This document shows positions 25,561 through 34,525 of a stretch of DNA of 64,000 nucleotides, piece by piece; within the stretch, counting starts at the first letter, position 1; every line of letters starts with the position of its first letter. The notes under the pieces were generated by a model that worked only from the letters and a program-made list of their open reading frames with translations, was not told the origin of the DNA and made no database searches. The translations under genes were made by a program, and so were the position numbers. Source of the DNA: Clostridium sp. AWRP (GTDB taxonomy: Bacteria > Bacillota > Clostridia > Clostridiales > Clostridiaceae); the NCBI RefSeq assembly GCF_004006395.2, contig NZ_CP029758.2, positions 1,674,001 through 1,738,000 of the forward strand, in the 5' to 3' direction.

Positions 25561-26520
25561 TTAGTAATTCTTTTTAATATATGCAGCAGCTTTTCCTATA
25601 TCTATAACATTAGAACACTCGAAAGTTTTTAATCTAAAAGGATCTTTAAAAGTAGTTTTATAACTTGTTTTTTTCAAAATTTGCCTATATTGATCCGGAG
25701 TAAGTTTATTATTTATACTTTTTAGTATAGCTATAAAGCCTGCTGTAACTGGTGAAGTTGATGAAACCGAATAATATGGAATATCATTTCCAGAAGCATT
25801 AGAAACATTATTTTTTAATTTCTGATATGCAGTGTAAGTATCTATTAGGAGATCACCATAGTCATAAGGAAATATACTAAAATCTGGTTTTCGCTGACCT
25901 TTCTCTGTAAATTTAGGATCAGACATTACTTCTGGCCAAATATTATTAGGATTATCATAATGTATAAAAGTAGTTACAATATTATTTTTTACTGCCTTAT
26001 TTACAGCAGCATCAAATCTTTTACGATTTTTATCTGATACAGGTGCTTGGGAATAAGTTAAAATATCTATGTGATTTTTTATCGCCCAATCTATTGCCTT
26101 TATCATAGCAGTAACTCTTTTATCTTCATTCATGCTTGCTGCAGTATTTAATGCATATACCTGACATTCTGGAGCAATTTCTTTTAAAGTGCTCGCCATC
26201 CAGTAACCATGTTCATTTGATTTATTTAAAGCATAAGGACTATTCATAAAATCAACAGCACCAGCATATAAATCTTTATGATATTCATATCCGAAACAGT
26301 GATCTAAAATGCCTACTTTAATTCCCTTTCCTTTGCTTATGCTCTGAGCTTGTTTTACATTGTGTATTGTAAAATAATTATCTCTTGAATTTGCATTTGT
26401 AAAATGAATATTCCATGGCTGATTGTGCAATTTTGATAGCAAAAGCACATTGAGTGTTATAGAAACTATGATAATAAATATGCTTATAGTTATTAAAATT
26501 TTTTTAGGTTTACTTTTCAT
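25561..26520 (-). CDS. Membrane-anchored subtilisin-like (S8) peptidase
   Basis: A 319-residue protein with an N-terminal membrane anchor (about 8-29) and a divergent S8 fold. The likely triad is Asp73 (GILDHCFGY), His104 (NEHGYWMAS) and Ser256 (SSTSPVTAGFIAI). The canonical GTSMAxP is altered to STSPVTA, so activity is likely but not certain. It is short for a subtilase and has no propeptide that I can see. It is monocistronic and predicted to face outside the cell. The role is unknown. Confidence 0.82.
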   Translation of the reverse strand: MKSKPKKILITISIFIIIVSITLNVLLLSKLHNQPWNIHFTNANSRDNYFTIHNVKQAQSISKGKGIKVGILDHCFGYEYHKDLYAGAVDFMNSPYALNKSNEHGYWMASTLKEIAPECQVYALNTAASMNEDKRVTAMIKAIDWAIKNHIDILTYSQAPVSDKNRKRFDAAVNKAVKNNIVTTFIHYDNPNNIWPEVMSDPKFTEKGQRKPDFSIFPYDYGDLLIDTYTAYQKLKNNVSNASGNDIPYYSVSSTSPVTAGFIAILKSINNKLTPDQYRQILKKTSYKTTFKDPFRLKTFECSNVIDIGKAAAYIKKNY

Positions 26521-26565
26521 GCTTTAACGCCTCCATATCATAAGTAAAATTAATTTTAAAAGTCA

Positions 26566-26579
26566 ATTACAATTGTAAT
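26566..26579. promoter_or_regulatory. 14-bp perfect palindrome between S8 peptidase and oxidoreductase
   Basis: ATTACAATTGTAAT is a perfect palindrome in the divergent intergenic region. It resembles Fur/PerR-like AT-rich operators only loosely. Either neighbour could be controlled by it. Confidence 0.35.
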
Positions 26580-26710
26580 CCTATTTTTTTAAGAAAGCAA
26601 TATAGTTTTAAAATATTGAGGCTTGTACTTAATGAATTAAAAAGATATAATGGAGAAAATTTTAAAATAATTGGTGTAAAATTAGATGTTTTAAGTGAGG
26701 CGTATAGATT

Positions 26711-28648
26711 ATGAAAAGTCATGGATGTCCCCTGGACTGCTTTGGGTGCTGTAAATTAAATGTATATGTGGAAGATAATAAAGTAGTTAAAATAGAGGGA
26801 GATAAAAAACATCCTTATACAAAGGGTATAGTATGTGAAAAAGCAAAAAATCATTTGAAGAGGTTAAATGCTAGGGATAGATTGCATTTGCCTATGAAAA
26901 AACAAAATGGTAAATGGGTAAATATAACTTTTGAAGAAGCCATAAATATAATTTCAGATAAATTGAGATATTACAAGAAAAAATATTCTCCAAGTTCTGT
27001 AATTCATTATGGTTCATCTGGAACAGGAACTGTATTAAAAGGCATAGAAGATATATTTTTTAATTTTTATGGAGGCATAACTAAAATAGAAAATCAAATA
27101 TGCTGGAGTGCAGGTAATAAGGCACAAAAATATGATTTTGGAGATAATAAATCAAACTCCATAAAAGACATATTGAATGCAAAAAATATAATACTGTGGA
27201 GCAAAAATCCAGCAAATTCTCATATTCAATTGATGCCATTTTTGAAAAGGGCAAGGCAAAACGGGGCAAAAATAATAGTTATAGATCCTATTTCTACTGA
27301 CAGCACAAGTTTTTGTGATATTCATATAAAGATAAATCCAGCATCGGATGCTGCTATGGCCATGGCTATGGCAAAGGTAATAATAGAAGAAAATCTGCAG
27401 GATGCAGAATTTATAAAGAAAAATGTAGTAGGATTTAAGGAATATAAAACTTATTTAGATACTCTTAGTATAGAGTATCTGTCTAGAGAATGCGGCATTA
27501 ACATAGACACTATAAGAGAAATTTCTCATATTTATGCTGAAGAAAAGTACAGTACTATATGTATGGGATATGGACTTCAAAGGTATAAAAATGGGGGAAA
27601 TTCTGTAAGGAGCATAGATGCTCTTGCTGCTATAACAGGAAGTATAGGGAAAAAAGGTGGTGGAGTAAATTATTCAAATAAAGTGTATCCTAAAGTATTA
27701 AATTTGGACCCCTATGGCAGTTATAAATATGCATTAAAGGATAGAAACTGGAATTTTGATAAATTACTTAAATGCTCAAAAGATATTAAGGCTATATTTG
27801 TAAGTAAGGCTAATCCATTAAACCAATGGCCTGATTTAAATAATTTTATAAAGGCTTTTGAAAATATAGAGTTTAAGGTATGCATAGATATGTTTATGAC
27901 CGATACGGCTAAACACTGTGATTTGATTATTCCATGTACTAATACCCTGGAAAGCGAAGACCTGTTATATTCTTCTATGAGTAATCCCTACATAATATAT
28001 AATGAAAAGTGTGTGGAACCAAGGCATGAATTAATGGATGAATACTACTTTTTTATGGAACTTGCAAAAAACATGGGCATGAAAGAGTACCCTTATGTAT
28101 CTAAAAGGGAATACTTAACCCAAGTAATAAAACCTTTAGAAAAGAAGGGAATAACTCTTGAAAAGATAAAAAATGGATATGTAACCATACAAGAAAATTC
28201 TATTGCCTGGAGTGACTTAAAATTTAAAACACCATCAAAAAAAATAGAAATATATTCTAAAGATGCTGAGAAAGATGGATTGAATCCAATACCAGTTTAT
28301 GTTAATGACGAAAAAGGTGATAAATTGAGACTTTTAACTACCCATCCTAAAAAATCACTTATGTCTCAAAGTTTTAAAGATGTAGACACCATGGCTGCAG
28401 CTAATATAAGTGAAAATACAGCAGAAAAGCAGGATATACATAATGGTGATATTGTTAAATTAAGATCTTCTAGTGGAGAAATACCTGTAAAGATAAATAT
28501 AACTGATAAAGTACCAGATAACCTTGTTCATATGAATGTGGGTTGGTGGGAAAAGAGTTCAAATCCAAATTTTCTAACGGAAAATCAAATTGCCGATATG
28601 GGTAAGCAGGTAGCTTATTATGATACTTTTGTAGAAATTAAAAAATAA
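26711..28648 (+). CDS. Molybdopterin (Mo/W) oxidoreductase with one 4Fe-4S cluster
   Basis: A 645-residue member of the DMSO reductase/formate dehydrogenase family. The N-terminus CPLDCFGCCKLNV with a further Cys in GIVCEKA (about residue 38) binds one 4Fe-4S cluster. The bis-MGD domain follows (YGSSGTGTVLKG, LWSKNPANSHIQ, VIDPISTDSTS), then the C-terminal Molydop_binding domain (KLRLLTTHPKKSLMSQSF). A cysteine in NQICWSAGNKAQ sits where the metal ligand is expected. There is no Tat signal, so it is cytoplasmic. No partner subunit or cofactor gene is adjacent. The substrate is unknown. Confidence 0.88.
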   Translation: MKSHGCPLDCFGCCKLNVYVEDNKVVKIEGDKKHPYTKGIVCEKAKNHLKRLNARDRLHLPMKKQNGKWVNITFEEAINIISDKLRYYKKKYSPSSVIHYGSSGTGTVLKGIEDIFFNFYGGITKIENQICWSAGNKAQKYDFGDNKSNSIKDILNAKNIILWSKNPANSHIQLMPFLKRARQNGAKIIVIDPISTDSTSFCDIHIKINPASDAAMAMAMAKVIIEENLQDAEFIKKNVVGFKEYKTYLDTLSIEYLSRECGINIDTIREISHIYAEEKYSTICMGYGLQRYKNGGNSVRSIDALAAITGSIGKKGGGVNYSNKVYPKVLNLDPYGSYKYALKDRNWNFDKLLKCSKDIKAIFVSKANPLNQWPDLNNFIKAFENIEFKVCIDMFMTDTAKHCDLIIPCTNTLESEDLLYSSMSNPYIIYNEKCVEPRHELMDEYYFFMELAKNMGMKEYPYVSKREYLTQVIKPLEKKGITLEKIKNGYVTIQENSIAWSDLKFKTPSKKIEIYSKDAEKDGLNPIPVYVNDEKGDKLRLLTTHPKKSLMSQSFKDVDTMAAANISENTAEKQDIHNGDIVKLRSSSGEIPVKINITDKVPDNLVHMNVGWWEKSSNPNFLTENQIADMGKQVAYYDTFVEIKK

Positions 28649-28698
28649 ATAGAAGAAAATTGGATAAATAGAATATATTTATTCAATTTTCTTCTATT
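28648..28698 (+). terminator. Terminator after molybdopterin oxidoreductase
   Basis: AATAGAAGAAAATTG (28648-28662) finds its complement at 28684-28698, giving a 15-bp stem that overlaps the stop codon. Few Ts follow, so it may also act as an mRNA 3' hairpin. Confidence 0.65.
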
Positions 28699-28761
28699 CT
28701 TGAAATTAAAAAGCAGATATGATATATTACAAAAGATAAGGAGATGTTTTAAATAAAAGAA

Positions 28762-29652
28762 TTGCCTAGCATTGAAGAGTTAAAGAATTTTATAATTTAC
28801 GAAAGAGTGCAAAATTTTACACTTGCCGCTAATCAAGCAAATATAACCCAATCTGCATTTAGCTTTCAAATGAAAAAACTTGAAGAAACTTTGGGAGTAA
28901 AACTTATTTTACGTTCTAATCGAGGCAGTTGTTTAACACCTGAAGGTAAAATTTTTTATAAAAAAATATGTGGAATATTGCCAGAATTAGTTCAAACAAT
29001 CTATGAATTTCAACAAAAAAGTAGTGAAAAAGCAATAGAACTAAAAGTAGGCGTACTTACATCACTTGGTGATATACTCATGAATCAGTATGTCACTTAT
29101 TTTCAAAAAAATAAGAATATACTGATTACTGTTTACAGTATGGAGAAAAATGAACTTATACGCTCTTTAAATAGTGGTAAAATTGATATTGCATCTAGTT
29201 TTCTTTCCGATGATGAAACTCTGGAAAACTTTGAAAAAGTCCTATTTCGAAGGGATAAGATGGTGTATTATGCACCTAATATTACAGAAATATGTAATAC
29301 AATCAGTATACAAGCTATTTTAAATTTTCCTTTAGTAAAATATCCACCAGATAATTTTATGAACAAAATGATTGATCAGTATTTTAACATTGCTGGTAAA
29401 GTACCGGTTGTGGCAGCACAATTGCCATCTCCCTATGCTATAATTCAATATTGCAAGAAAAATACTGCCGGAGCACTTATTGCAGAGCGTCTTCTTAATA
29501 CGCTGGGTGATAGCTATAAGTATGGATACTGTAATATTGACCCATCATATACTATGAAAGCCTTCCTATTATATAAAAAAGAAAATCCAAAATACCGTGC
29601 AATAAAGCTGTTTATTGATTATGTGGTCAAATTAAATAAAAATAATAACTAA
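28762..29652 (+). CDS. LysR family regulator next to larA
   Basis: About 296 residues, with the LysR HTH (FTLAANQANITQSAFSFQMK) at 15-40 and a periplasmic-binding-like effector domain (about 90-290). The start is odd. The TTG at 28762 is 18 bases after AAGGAG (28738-28743). An in-frame ATA at 28753 has ideal spacing, and no ATG or GTG is available after the stop at 28750. It is followed by its own terminator, then by larA and an aquaporin in the same direction. It probably activates the lactate genes in response to lactate, which is an inference from position. Confidence 0.85.
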   Translation: MPSIEELKNFIIYERVQNFTLAANQANITQSAFSFQMKKLEETLGVKLILRSNRGSCLTPEGKIFYKKICGILPELVQTIYEFQQKSSEKAIELKVGVLTSLGDILMNQYVTYFQKNKNILITVYSMEKNELIRSLNSGKIDIASSFLSDDETLENFEKVLFRRDKMVYYAPNITEICNTISIQAILNFPLVKYPPDNFMNKMIDQYFNIAGKVPVVAAQLPSPYAIIQYCKKNTAGALIAERLLNTLGDSYKYGYCNIDPSYTMKAFLLYKKENPKYRAIKLFIDYVVKLNKNNN

Positions 29653-29670
29653 TATTTATTATTTCTATTA

Positions 29671-29726
29671 TAGCTGATATAAGACTAATTTTGTTATAAA
29701 TTTTTCTTATGTCAGCTATCTTTTTA
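29671..29726 (+). terminator. Terminator after lysR
   Basis: TAGCTGATATAAGA (29671-29684) pairs with TCTTATGTCAGCTA (29705-29718) with one G-U pair, followed by TCTTTTTATTT. It isolates lysR from larA. Confidence 0.8.
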
Positions 29727-29834
29727 TTTGGCTATACAAGCATACTTTCTTGAATTATACTAATTTCGACATACAAAAGAAGAAGCTTTTTAAAAGGATG
29801 CTTTGTAAAGTATAAAGAGAGGATGATATTAATT

Positions 29835-31115
29835 ATGGAGTATGTTAATATAAATTTGCCTTATGATAAAAAGCAAATTATTGCAAAAGTAAATAAAAAA
29901 AACTTAGCTGGTATTTTAATTTCTAAATCAGAAAATTACAAAAATAACTTATCTGAAAAAGAAGTTGTTGAAAAATCCCTTGATAACCCTATTGGTTCAC
30001 CTAAATTAGAGGAACTAGTAAAAGGAAAGAAAAATATTGTTTTGATAAGCTCAGACCATACACGTCCAGTTCCTTCAAAAATTATTACACCTATACTTCT
30101 TCGTCGTATTCGAAGTGTTGAACCTAATGCAGACATTAAAATACTTGTTGCTACAGGTTTTCATCGTCCATCCACTCACGAAGAACTTGTAAATAAATAT
30201 GGTAAGGAAATTGTCGAAAATGAAAATATTGTAATGCACGTTTCAACCGATGATTCTACTATGGTAAAAATAGGTACTCTTCCGTCAGGTGGACCATGCA
30301 TTATTAACAAAGTTGCTGCTGAAGCTGATTTATTAATTGCTGAAGGCTTTATTGAGTCACATTTTTTTGCTGGCTTTTCTGGAGGGCGTAAATCTGTATT
30401 ACCTGGAATAGCATCTTATAAAACAATTATGGCAAATCATTGTGGTGAATTTATAGATTCAAATAAGGCACGTACTGGTAATATAAAAGGTAACCCTATT
30501 CATGAAGATATGGTATATGCAGCTAAAACAGCTGGCCTTAAGTTTATCTTAAATGTGGTTCTTGATGGTAAAAAACAAATAATAGGATCTTTTGCTGGAG
30601 ACCTTGAAAAAGCTCATGAAACTGGCTGCAATTTTGTAAAGGATCTGGCACAAGTTAAAAAGATACCTTGTGATATTGCGGTATCAACAAATGGCGGTTA
30701 TCCTCTTGATCAAAATATTTATCAGGCAGTAAAAGGAATGACAGCAGCAGAAGCTACAAATAAAGAAAATGGTGTTATTATAATGGTTGCCGGCTGTGTT
30801 GATGGACATGGTGGTGAAGGATTTTATAAAAGTCTTGCCAATTCAAAAACACCTGAAGAATTCTTAGAAAAAGCTATCCATACAGAACGTCAGAAAACTA
30901 TTCCGGACCAGTGGACTTCTCAAATATTGGCGCGTATTCTCTCAAAGCATCATGTCATAATGGTTTCTGATCTTGTTGAGCCAAAGCTTATTAAAGACAT
31001 GCATATGGAACTTGCCACAACATTTGATCAGGCACTAAAGCGTGCTTATGGAATAGAAGGAGAAAACGCTAAAGTAACAGTTATCCCAGATGGACTTTCT
31101 GTTATTGTCAAATAG
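29835..31115 (+). CDS. larA: Nickel-pincer lactate racemase
   Basis: A 426-residue LarA protein that interconverts D- and L-lactate with the nickel-pincer nucleotide. Residues His110 (TGFHRPS), His176 (IESHFFAG), Lys186 (SGGRKSVLPG) and His202 (ANHCGEF) fall two positions after His108, His174, Lys184 and His200 of the Lactobacillus plantarum enzyme, so the cofactor lysine and catalytic histidines are all present. SDHTRPVPSK is also typical. ATG 29835 was preferred; an ATG at 29823 touches the AGAGAGG ribosome site. An aquaporin follows after 35 bp. The cofactor-making genes larB, larC and larE are not intact here. Related 2-hydroxyacid racemases cannot be excluded. Confidence 0.92.
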   Translation: MEYVNINLPYDKKQIIAKVNKKNLAGILISKSENYKNNLSEKEVVEKSLDNPIGSPKLEELVKGKKNIVLISSDHTRPVPSKIITPILLRRIRSVEPNADIKILVATGFHRPSTHEELVNKYGKEIVENENIVMHVSTDDSTMVKIGTLPSGGPCIINKVAAEADLLIAEGFIESHFFAGFSGGRKSVLPGIASYKTIMANHCGEFIDSNKARTGNIKGNPIHEDMVYAAKTAGLKFILNVVLDGKKQIIGSFAGDLEKAHETGCNFVKDLAQVKKIPCDIAVSTNGGYPLDQNIYQAVKGMTAAEATNKENGVIIMVAGCVDGHGGEGFYKSLANSKTPEEFLEKAIHTERQKTIPDQWTSQILARILSKHHVIMVSDLVEPKLIKDMHMELATTFDQALKRAYGIEGENAKVTVIPDGLSVIVK

Positions 31116-31150
31116 AGATTGGTAACATAAAAAAGGAGTTGTCTTAAATA

Positions 31151-31879
31151 ATGCATTATAGTTTAATTGTAAAACTGATTTGTGAAATGCTTGGCACAGC
31201 GATTTTAGTGCTATTTGGTAATGGAGCTGTTGCCAATGTAGAATTAAAAGGAACAAAAGGCTACCACAATGGCTGGATTATTATTGCCGTTGGTTATGGA
31301 ATTGGTGTAATGATTCCAGCTTTAATGTTTGGGTCAATCAGTGGCAGCCATATAAATCCAGCTATGACTATAGGTTTAGCAATAAATGGACTTTTTTCTT
31401 GGTCAGAAGTCTTTCCATATGTAGTAGCTCAACTTATTGGTGCTATAATTGGTCAGGTTATTCTTTACTTTGTTTATCTTCCATTTTATAAAAAAACAGA
31501 GAATACTGAAAGCATTCTTGGTACATGCTCTACCATATCAGCTTCTGGAAGTTATATAAATGGATTTATTACGGAATTTTTTGGTACATTTTTATTAGTT
31601 CTTGGTGCAGAATTCATGCTTAATTCCACAGACTTAAAACAAACCATTGGAATAGGCTATCTTGGTCTTGGTTTTCTTGTATGTACTTTAGTTACATCCT
31701 TAGGCGGTCCAACTGGTCCTGGATTAAATCCTGCCAGAGATTTAGGACCTCGAATAGTACATTCATTATTTCCTCTTAAAAATAAAGGGAACTCTCAATG
31801 GTCATATGCTTGGATTCCTGTGGTAGCACCAATAGCTGGAAGTATTATTGCGATATTTTTATTTAAACAAATTTATTAA
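31151..31879 (+). CDS. Aquaporin/GlpF family channel, probably lactate channel (LarD-like)
   Basis: A 242-residue six-helix channel. The two NPA boxes are HINPAMT and GLNPARDLGPR; the Asp after the second NPAR is typical of glycerol-type channels. It shares a transcript with larA. In L. plantarum the lar operon carries a GlpF homologue, LarD, that passes both lactate isomers, so the same role is inferred here. Glycerol or water transport remains possible. Confidence 0.88.
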   Translation: MHYSLIVKLICEMLGTAILVLFGNGAVANVELKGTKGYHNGWIIIAVGYGIGVMIPALMFGSISGSHINPAMTIGLAINGLFSWSEVFPYVVAQLIGAIIGQVILYFVYLPFYKKTENTESILGTCSTISASGSYINGFITEFFGTFLLVLGAEFMLNSTDLKQTIGIGYLGLGFLVCTLVTSLGGPTGPGLNPARDLGPRIVHSLFPLKNKGNSQWSYAWIPVVAPIAGSIIAIFLFKQIY

Positions 31880-31905
31880 TAAAGTTATTATAAATTTATA
31901 TAGAC

Positions 31906-31961
31906 AGTACTATCACTTATTAGATTTATTATTATACTTCTAGGCAAACTGTGGTAGTACT
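31906..31961 (+). other. Hairpin after aquaporin gene
   Basis: AGTACTATCAC (31906-31916) pairs with GTGGTAGTACT (31951-31961) with one G-U pair across a 34-base loop. It lies between the aquaporin stop and a stronger terminator; its role is unclear. Confidence 0.4.
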
Positions 31962-31968
31962 ATAAAAG

Positions 31969-32016
31969 GTGTAAATGTTAATTATCAAATTATTGATGGT
32001 GAACATTTACACTTTT
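31969..32016 (+). terminator. Terminator of the lar operon
   Basis: GTGTAAATGTT (from about 31969) pairs with AACATTTACAC (32002-32012), followed by TTTTATTT. Confidence 0.75.
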
Positions 32017-32080
32017 ATTTAATTAAAGCGACTTTGTTAAAAGTCATCGAAGTTTTAGAGGAATCTCACCTCTATTATCG

Positions 32081-32173
32081 ATGTTAAATAGTTGTGCTAG
32101 TGGTGTGACTGTAGTAAATATAGATAATGGATTTGGTGTGGCGTATAATGCTAGTATAATTAATAAGTTATAA
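32081..32173 (+). pseudogene. larB: Relic of larB (C-terminal end only)
   Basis: A 30-codon open piece reads MLNSCASGVTVVNIDNGFGV and then AYNASIINKL before a TAA. This is the C-terminal signature of LarB, the pyridinium carboxylase/hydrolase that starts nickel-pincer cofactor synthesis. Nothing of the rest of the gene remains upstream, where the lar terminator stands. It lies directly after larA and the aquaporin, so a larger lar cluster was once here. The rest of the gap 31880-32304 has two hairpins and AT-rich sequence. Confidence 0.75.
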
Positions 32174-32304
32174 ACTGAATGCTTATTTGGAATTATGCTT
32201 TATAATTAATATAAAGATCCACATAATTTATAATTATCGATGTGAAAAAATTATTTATTAAATGGTGTGTTATTTCAGAAATATAGGGGGGAGATAAAAA
32301 CAAA

Positions 32305-32961
32305 ATGGTTCAAAATAGGAATGTTACTAAAGTACTAAAGCCAAAGATTCAAGACAATCTACCAGAGTTTGATTTAGTACAAGGAGGAATATCTGATTAT
32401 GATTCTATTTCATCTATATTGGTGAATGAATGCTTGGTGGAAAATTTTAAGGCAAGAAGAGTATGCTTTAATGAAGTAATATTCAGAAATGTAAAGTTTA
32501 TAAATATATCGTTTGAGCAGGCAGAATTTTTAGATGTAAGATTTGAAAACTGCGACTTATCTAATGTTAATTTGAATGAATCCTCAATACATAAAGTAGA
32601 GTTTATAAACTGTAAACTCACAGGAAGTAATTTTACGGAAGCAGTTTTTAGAAATGTTATGTTTGATCAGTGTAGTGGACAATATACATGTTTTAGATTT
32701 ACAGATTTAAAGCAGACAATCTTCAGTAATTGTCAGCTTCCATATGTTGATTTTTACGAGAGTAAATTTTCTAAATTGGAGCTTAAAGATACTGATATTA
32801 CGCAGGGGCAGTTCTGCAATACTAAACTAAAAGGAATGGATTTTTCAAGCTGTAGAATTGATGGTATTGCTGCAGGTGTGGAAGATATTCGCGGTGCAAT
32901 AATCTCATATACTCAGGCTGTTTCACTTATTAGTCTACTTGGAGTTGTGTTAAAGGAGTAG
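32305..32961 (+). CDS. Pentapeptide-repeat protein
   Basis: A 218-residue protein. Residues about 40-190 are tandem pentapeptide repeats of the A(D/N)LXX type with F or L centres (VKFINISFEQAEFLDVRFEN, CDLSNVNLNES, CRFTDLKQTIFSN-like units), which fold into a right-handed quadrilateral beta-helix. The C-terminal helix (AVSLISLLGVVLKE) may mediate dimers. Size and layout recall Qnr/MfpA-type DNA mimics that protect gyrase, but sequence alone cannot show that. GGGGGGAG precedes the ATG. It appears monocistronic. Confidence 0.85.
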   Translation: MVQNRNVTKVLKPKIQDNLPEFDLVQGGISDYDSISSILVNECLVENFKARRVCFNEVIFRNVKFINISFEQAEFLDVRFENCDLSNVNLNESSIHKVEFINCKLTGSNFTEAVFRNVMFDQCSGQYTCFRFTDLKQTIFSNCQLPYVDFYESKFSKLELKDTDITQGQFCNTKLKGMDFSSCRIDGIAAGVEDIRGAIISYTQAVSLISLLGVVLKE

Positions 32962-33170
32962 TGTCTTTGTTTATTTTATGGAGTTAGGAGATATCCATAT
33001 GAATATAAAAAATAAAAGCATAATAGGTATATTGGCAAAAGTTTAATAGGAGAGGTTATATAAGTTTCCCATACTTTTAATCAAAGTTATATTTGGTTAG
33101 AAGTATGAGAAAAGAATGCAGATGCAATACGGTTTAAGCTTAAAAATAGAAGGATAAATTTAAACAATCA

Positions 33171-33201
33171 GTTGCATATTACAACAGTTTTATGTTACAA
33201 T
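33171..33201 (+). promoter_or_regulatory. Promoter and dyad before the marR-arsM operon
   Basis: TTGCAT (33172-33177) and TACAAT (33196-33201) are 18 bp apart. GTTGCATATTACAAC (33171-33185) forms a GTTG/CAAC dyad over the -35 box and may be the site of the MarR protein encoded next. Upstream (32962-33170) I see one imperfect hairpin at about 33066-33112 and no convincing gene. Confidence 0.5.
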
Positions 33202-33218
33202 TAATTTGAGGTGATCAA

Positions 33219-33659
33219 ATGAAAAAACAAGGAAGTAGCTATTTGCGTGAATTAATAAGAATATTGGTGAGAGATTTAGGTATATTAGAAAAATCAGATA
33301 CAAGCTGCTGTGGTGTAACAATTTCTCAATGCCATGCTATTGTAGAAATTGGAAGATCAGAAGAAATTTCCTTAAATGAACTTGCTAAGACACTGAATTT
33401 AGACAAAAGCACAATGAGCAGAACAATAAATAATCTTGTAAAAAGTGGATTGGTAATTAGAGAGATGCATCCAGAAGACAGACGATATGTAACTATAAAA
33501 CTTACTGATGGGGGAATGGATACATTCAAAAATATTGAATCCAGAATGAAAGAATATTACAAAAACATATTTCAATCTATTCCAGACAATAAAAGAGAAC
33601 AGGTACTTGAAAGTTTGAAATTGCTAACTGAAGCTGTAAATAAAAATAAATGTTGTTAG
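33219..33659 (+). CDS. MarR family regulator with cysteine pairs, upstream of arsM
   Basis: A 146-residue MarR protein with HTH (SLNELAKTLNLDKSTMSRTI) and wing (PEDRRYVTIKLTDGG). A CC pair near residue 30 (DTSCCGVTISQCH) and a C-terminal CC could bind As(III) or sense thiol stress; that is an inference. It is 11 bp before arsM and reads as the operon's regulator. This differs from the usual ArsR control of arsM. Confidence 0.88.
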   Translation: MKKQGSSYLRELIRILVRDLGILEKSDTSCCGVTISQCHAIVEIGRSEEISLNELAKTLNLDKSTMSRTINNLVKSGLVIREMHPEDRRYVTIKLTDGGMDTFKNIESRMKEYYKNIFQSIPDNKREQVLESLKLLTEAVNKNKCC

Positions 33660-33670
33660 GAGGATCAATT

Positions 33671-34489
33671 ATGGGAAAAAATATTAAGGGTCAAGTTAAG
33701 GCATATTATGGAGGTATAGCTAAAAAAGTAAGTGCTAAATCTGAAACTAGCTGTGGTTGCGGTACATCTTGCTGTGGTGATGCTGCAGGTAATTCAAATT
33801 TATATACAAAAGAATTTATAGAGGGACTGCCAGAGGAAGCTGTCAATGCATCTCTTGGATGTGCTAATCCTGTTGTACTTGCAAATCCTCAAAAGGGTGA
33901 AATTGTTTTGGATTTAGGAAGTGGTGGAGGAATAGATGTATTTATTTCATCTAAATATGTTGGAGACAGTGGAAAAGTCTACGGACTTGATATGACTGAT
34001 GAAATGCTTGAGTTAGCAAATAAGAATAAAGAAAAAATGGGAGTTAGGAATGTAGAATTTCTAAAGGGATATATAGAAGATATTCCCCTTAAAAATGAAA
34101 CCATAGATGTCATTACATCAAATTGTGTAATAAACTTGTGTGAAAGTAAAGAAGCAGCATTAAAAGAGGCCTATAGAGTGCTTAAAAATGGCGGCAGGTT
34201 AGCAATAGCAGATGTTGTAGTGCTTAAGGATATACCATTAGAAATGAAGCAAAGTGTGGAAATGTGGGTTGGCTGTATTGCAGGTGCATTGCCAATTAGG
34301 AAATACAAAGAAATATTAGAAAGAGTCGGATTTAAGAACATTGAAATAACGCCGGTAAATATATATACCAAAGAGGTTATAGAAGACATTGCAAAGCAGA
34401 AAAATTTAGGTGATGTATATAGCAAAATAGATGCAGAACTTGTTGACGGTGCTTTTGCAGGAGCACATGTAAAAGCATATAAACTTTAA
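33671..34489 (+). CDS. arsM: Arsenite S-adenosylmethionine methyltransferase
   Basis: A 272-residue SAM methyltransferase that converts As(III) to methylated species. The SAM loop is DLGSGGGID (81-89). The three arsenic-binding cysteines are Cys64 (SLGCANPV), Cys152 (TSNCVINLC) and Cys202 (WVGCIAGAL), as in characterised ArsM enzymes. An N-terminal cysteine-rich stretch (CGCGTSCCGDA) is also common in bacterial ArsM. ATG 33671 follows TTAGGAGG. It lies downstream of a MarR gene and 36 bp before an ArsN1-like acetyltransferase. Confidence 0.96.
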   Translation: MGKNIKGQVKAYYGGIAKKVSAKSETSCGCGTSCCGDAAGNSNLYTKEFIEGLPEEAVNASLGCANPVVLANPQKGEIVLDLGSGGGIDVFISSKYVGDSGKVYGLDMTDEMLELANKNKEKMGVRNVEFLKGYIEDIPLKNETIDVITSNCVINLCESKEAALKEAYRVLKNGGRLAIADVVVLKDIPLEMKQSVEMWVGCIAGALPIRKYKEILERVGFKNIEITPVNIYTKEVIEDIAKQKNLGDVYSKIDAELVDGAFAGAHVKAYKL

Positions 34490-34525
34490 AAAATACATTA
34501 TAAATAAGTGGGGGGGTAGAGAAAG

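Noticed and set aside
26616..26713. Short open piece ending LDVLSEAYRL just before the molybdopterin oxidoreductase
   Set aside because: It has no start and no recognisable domain, and stop codons lie directly upstream. Chance or old decay.
32999..33046. 15-codon ORF (MNIKNKSIIGILAKV) after the pentapeptide-repeat gene
   Set aside because: It has a weak ribosome-like GGAG, but it is very short and shows no conserved signal.
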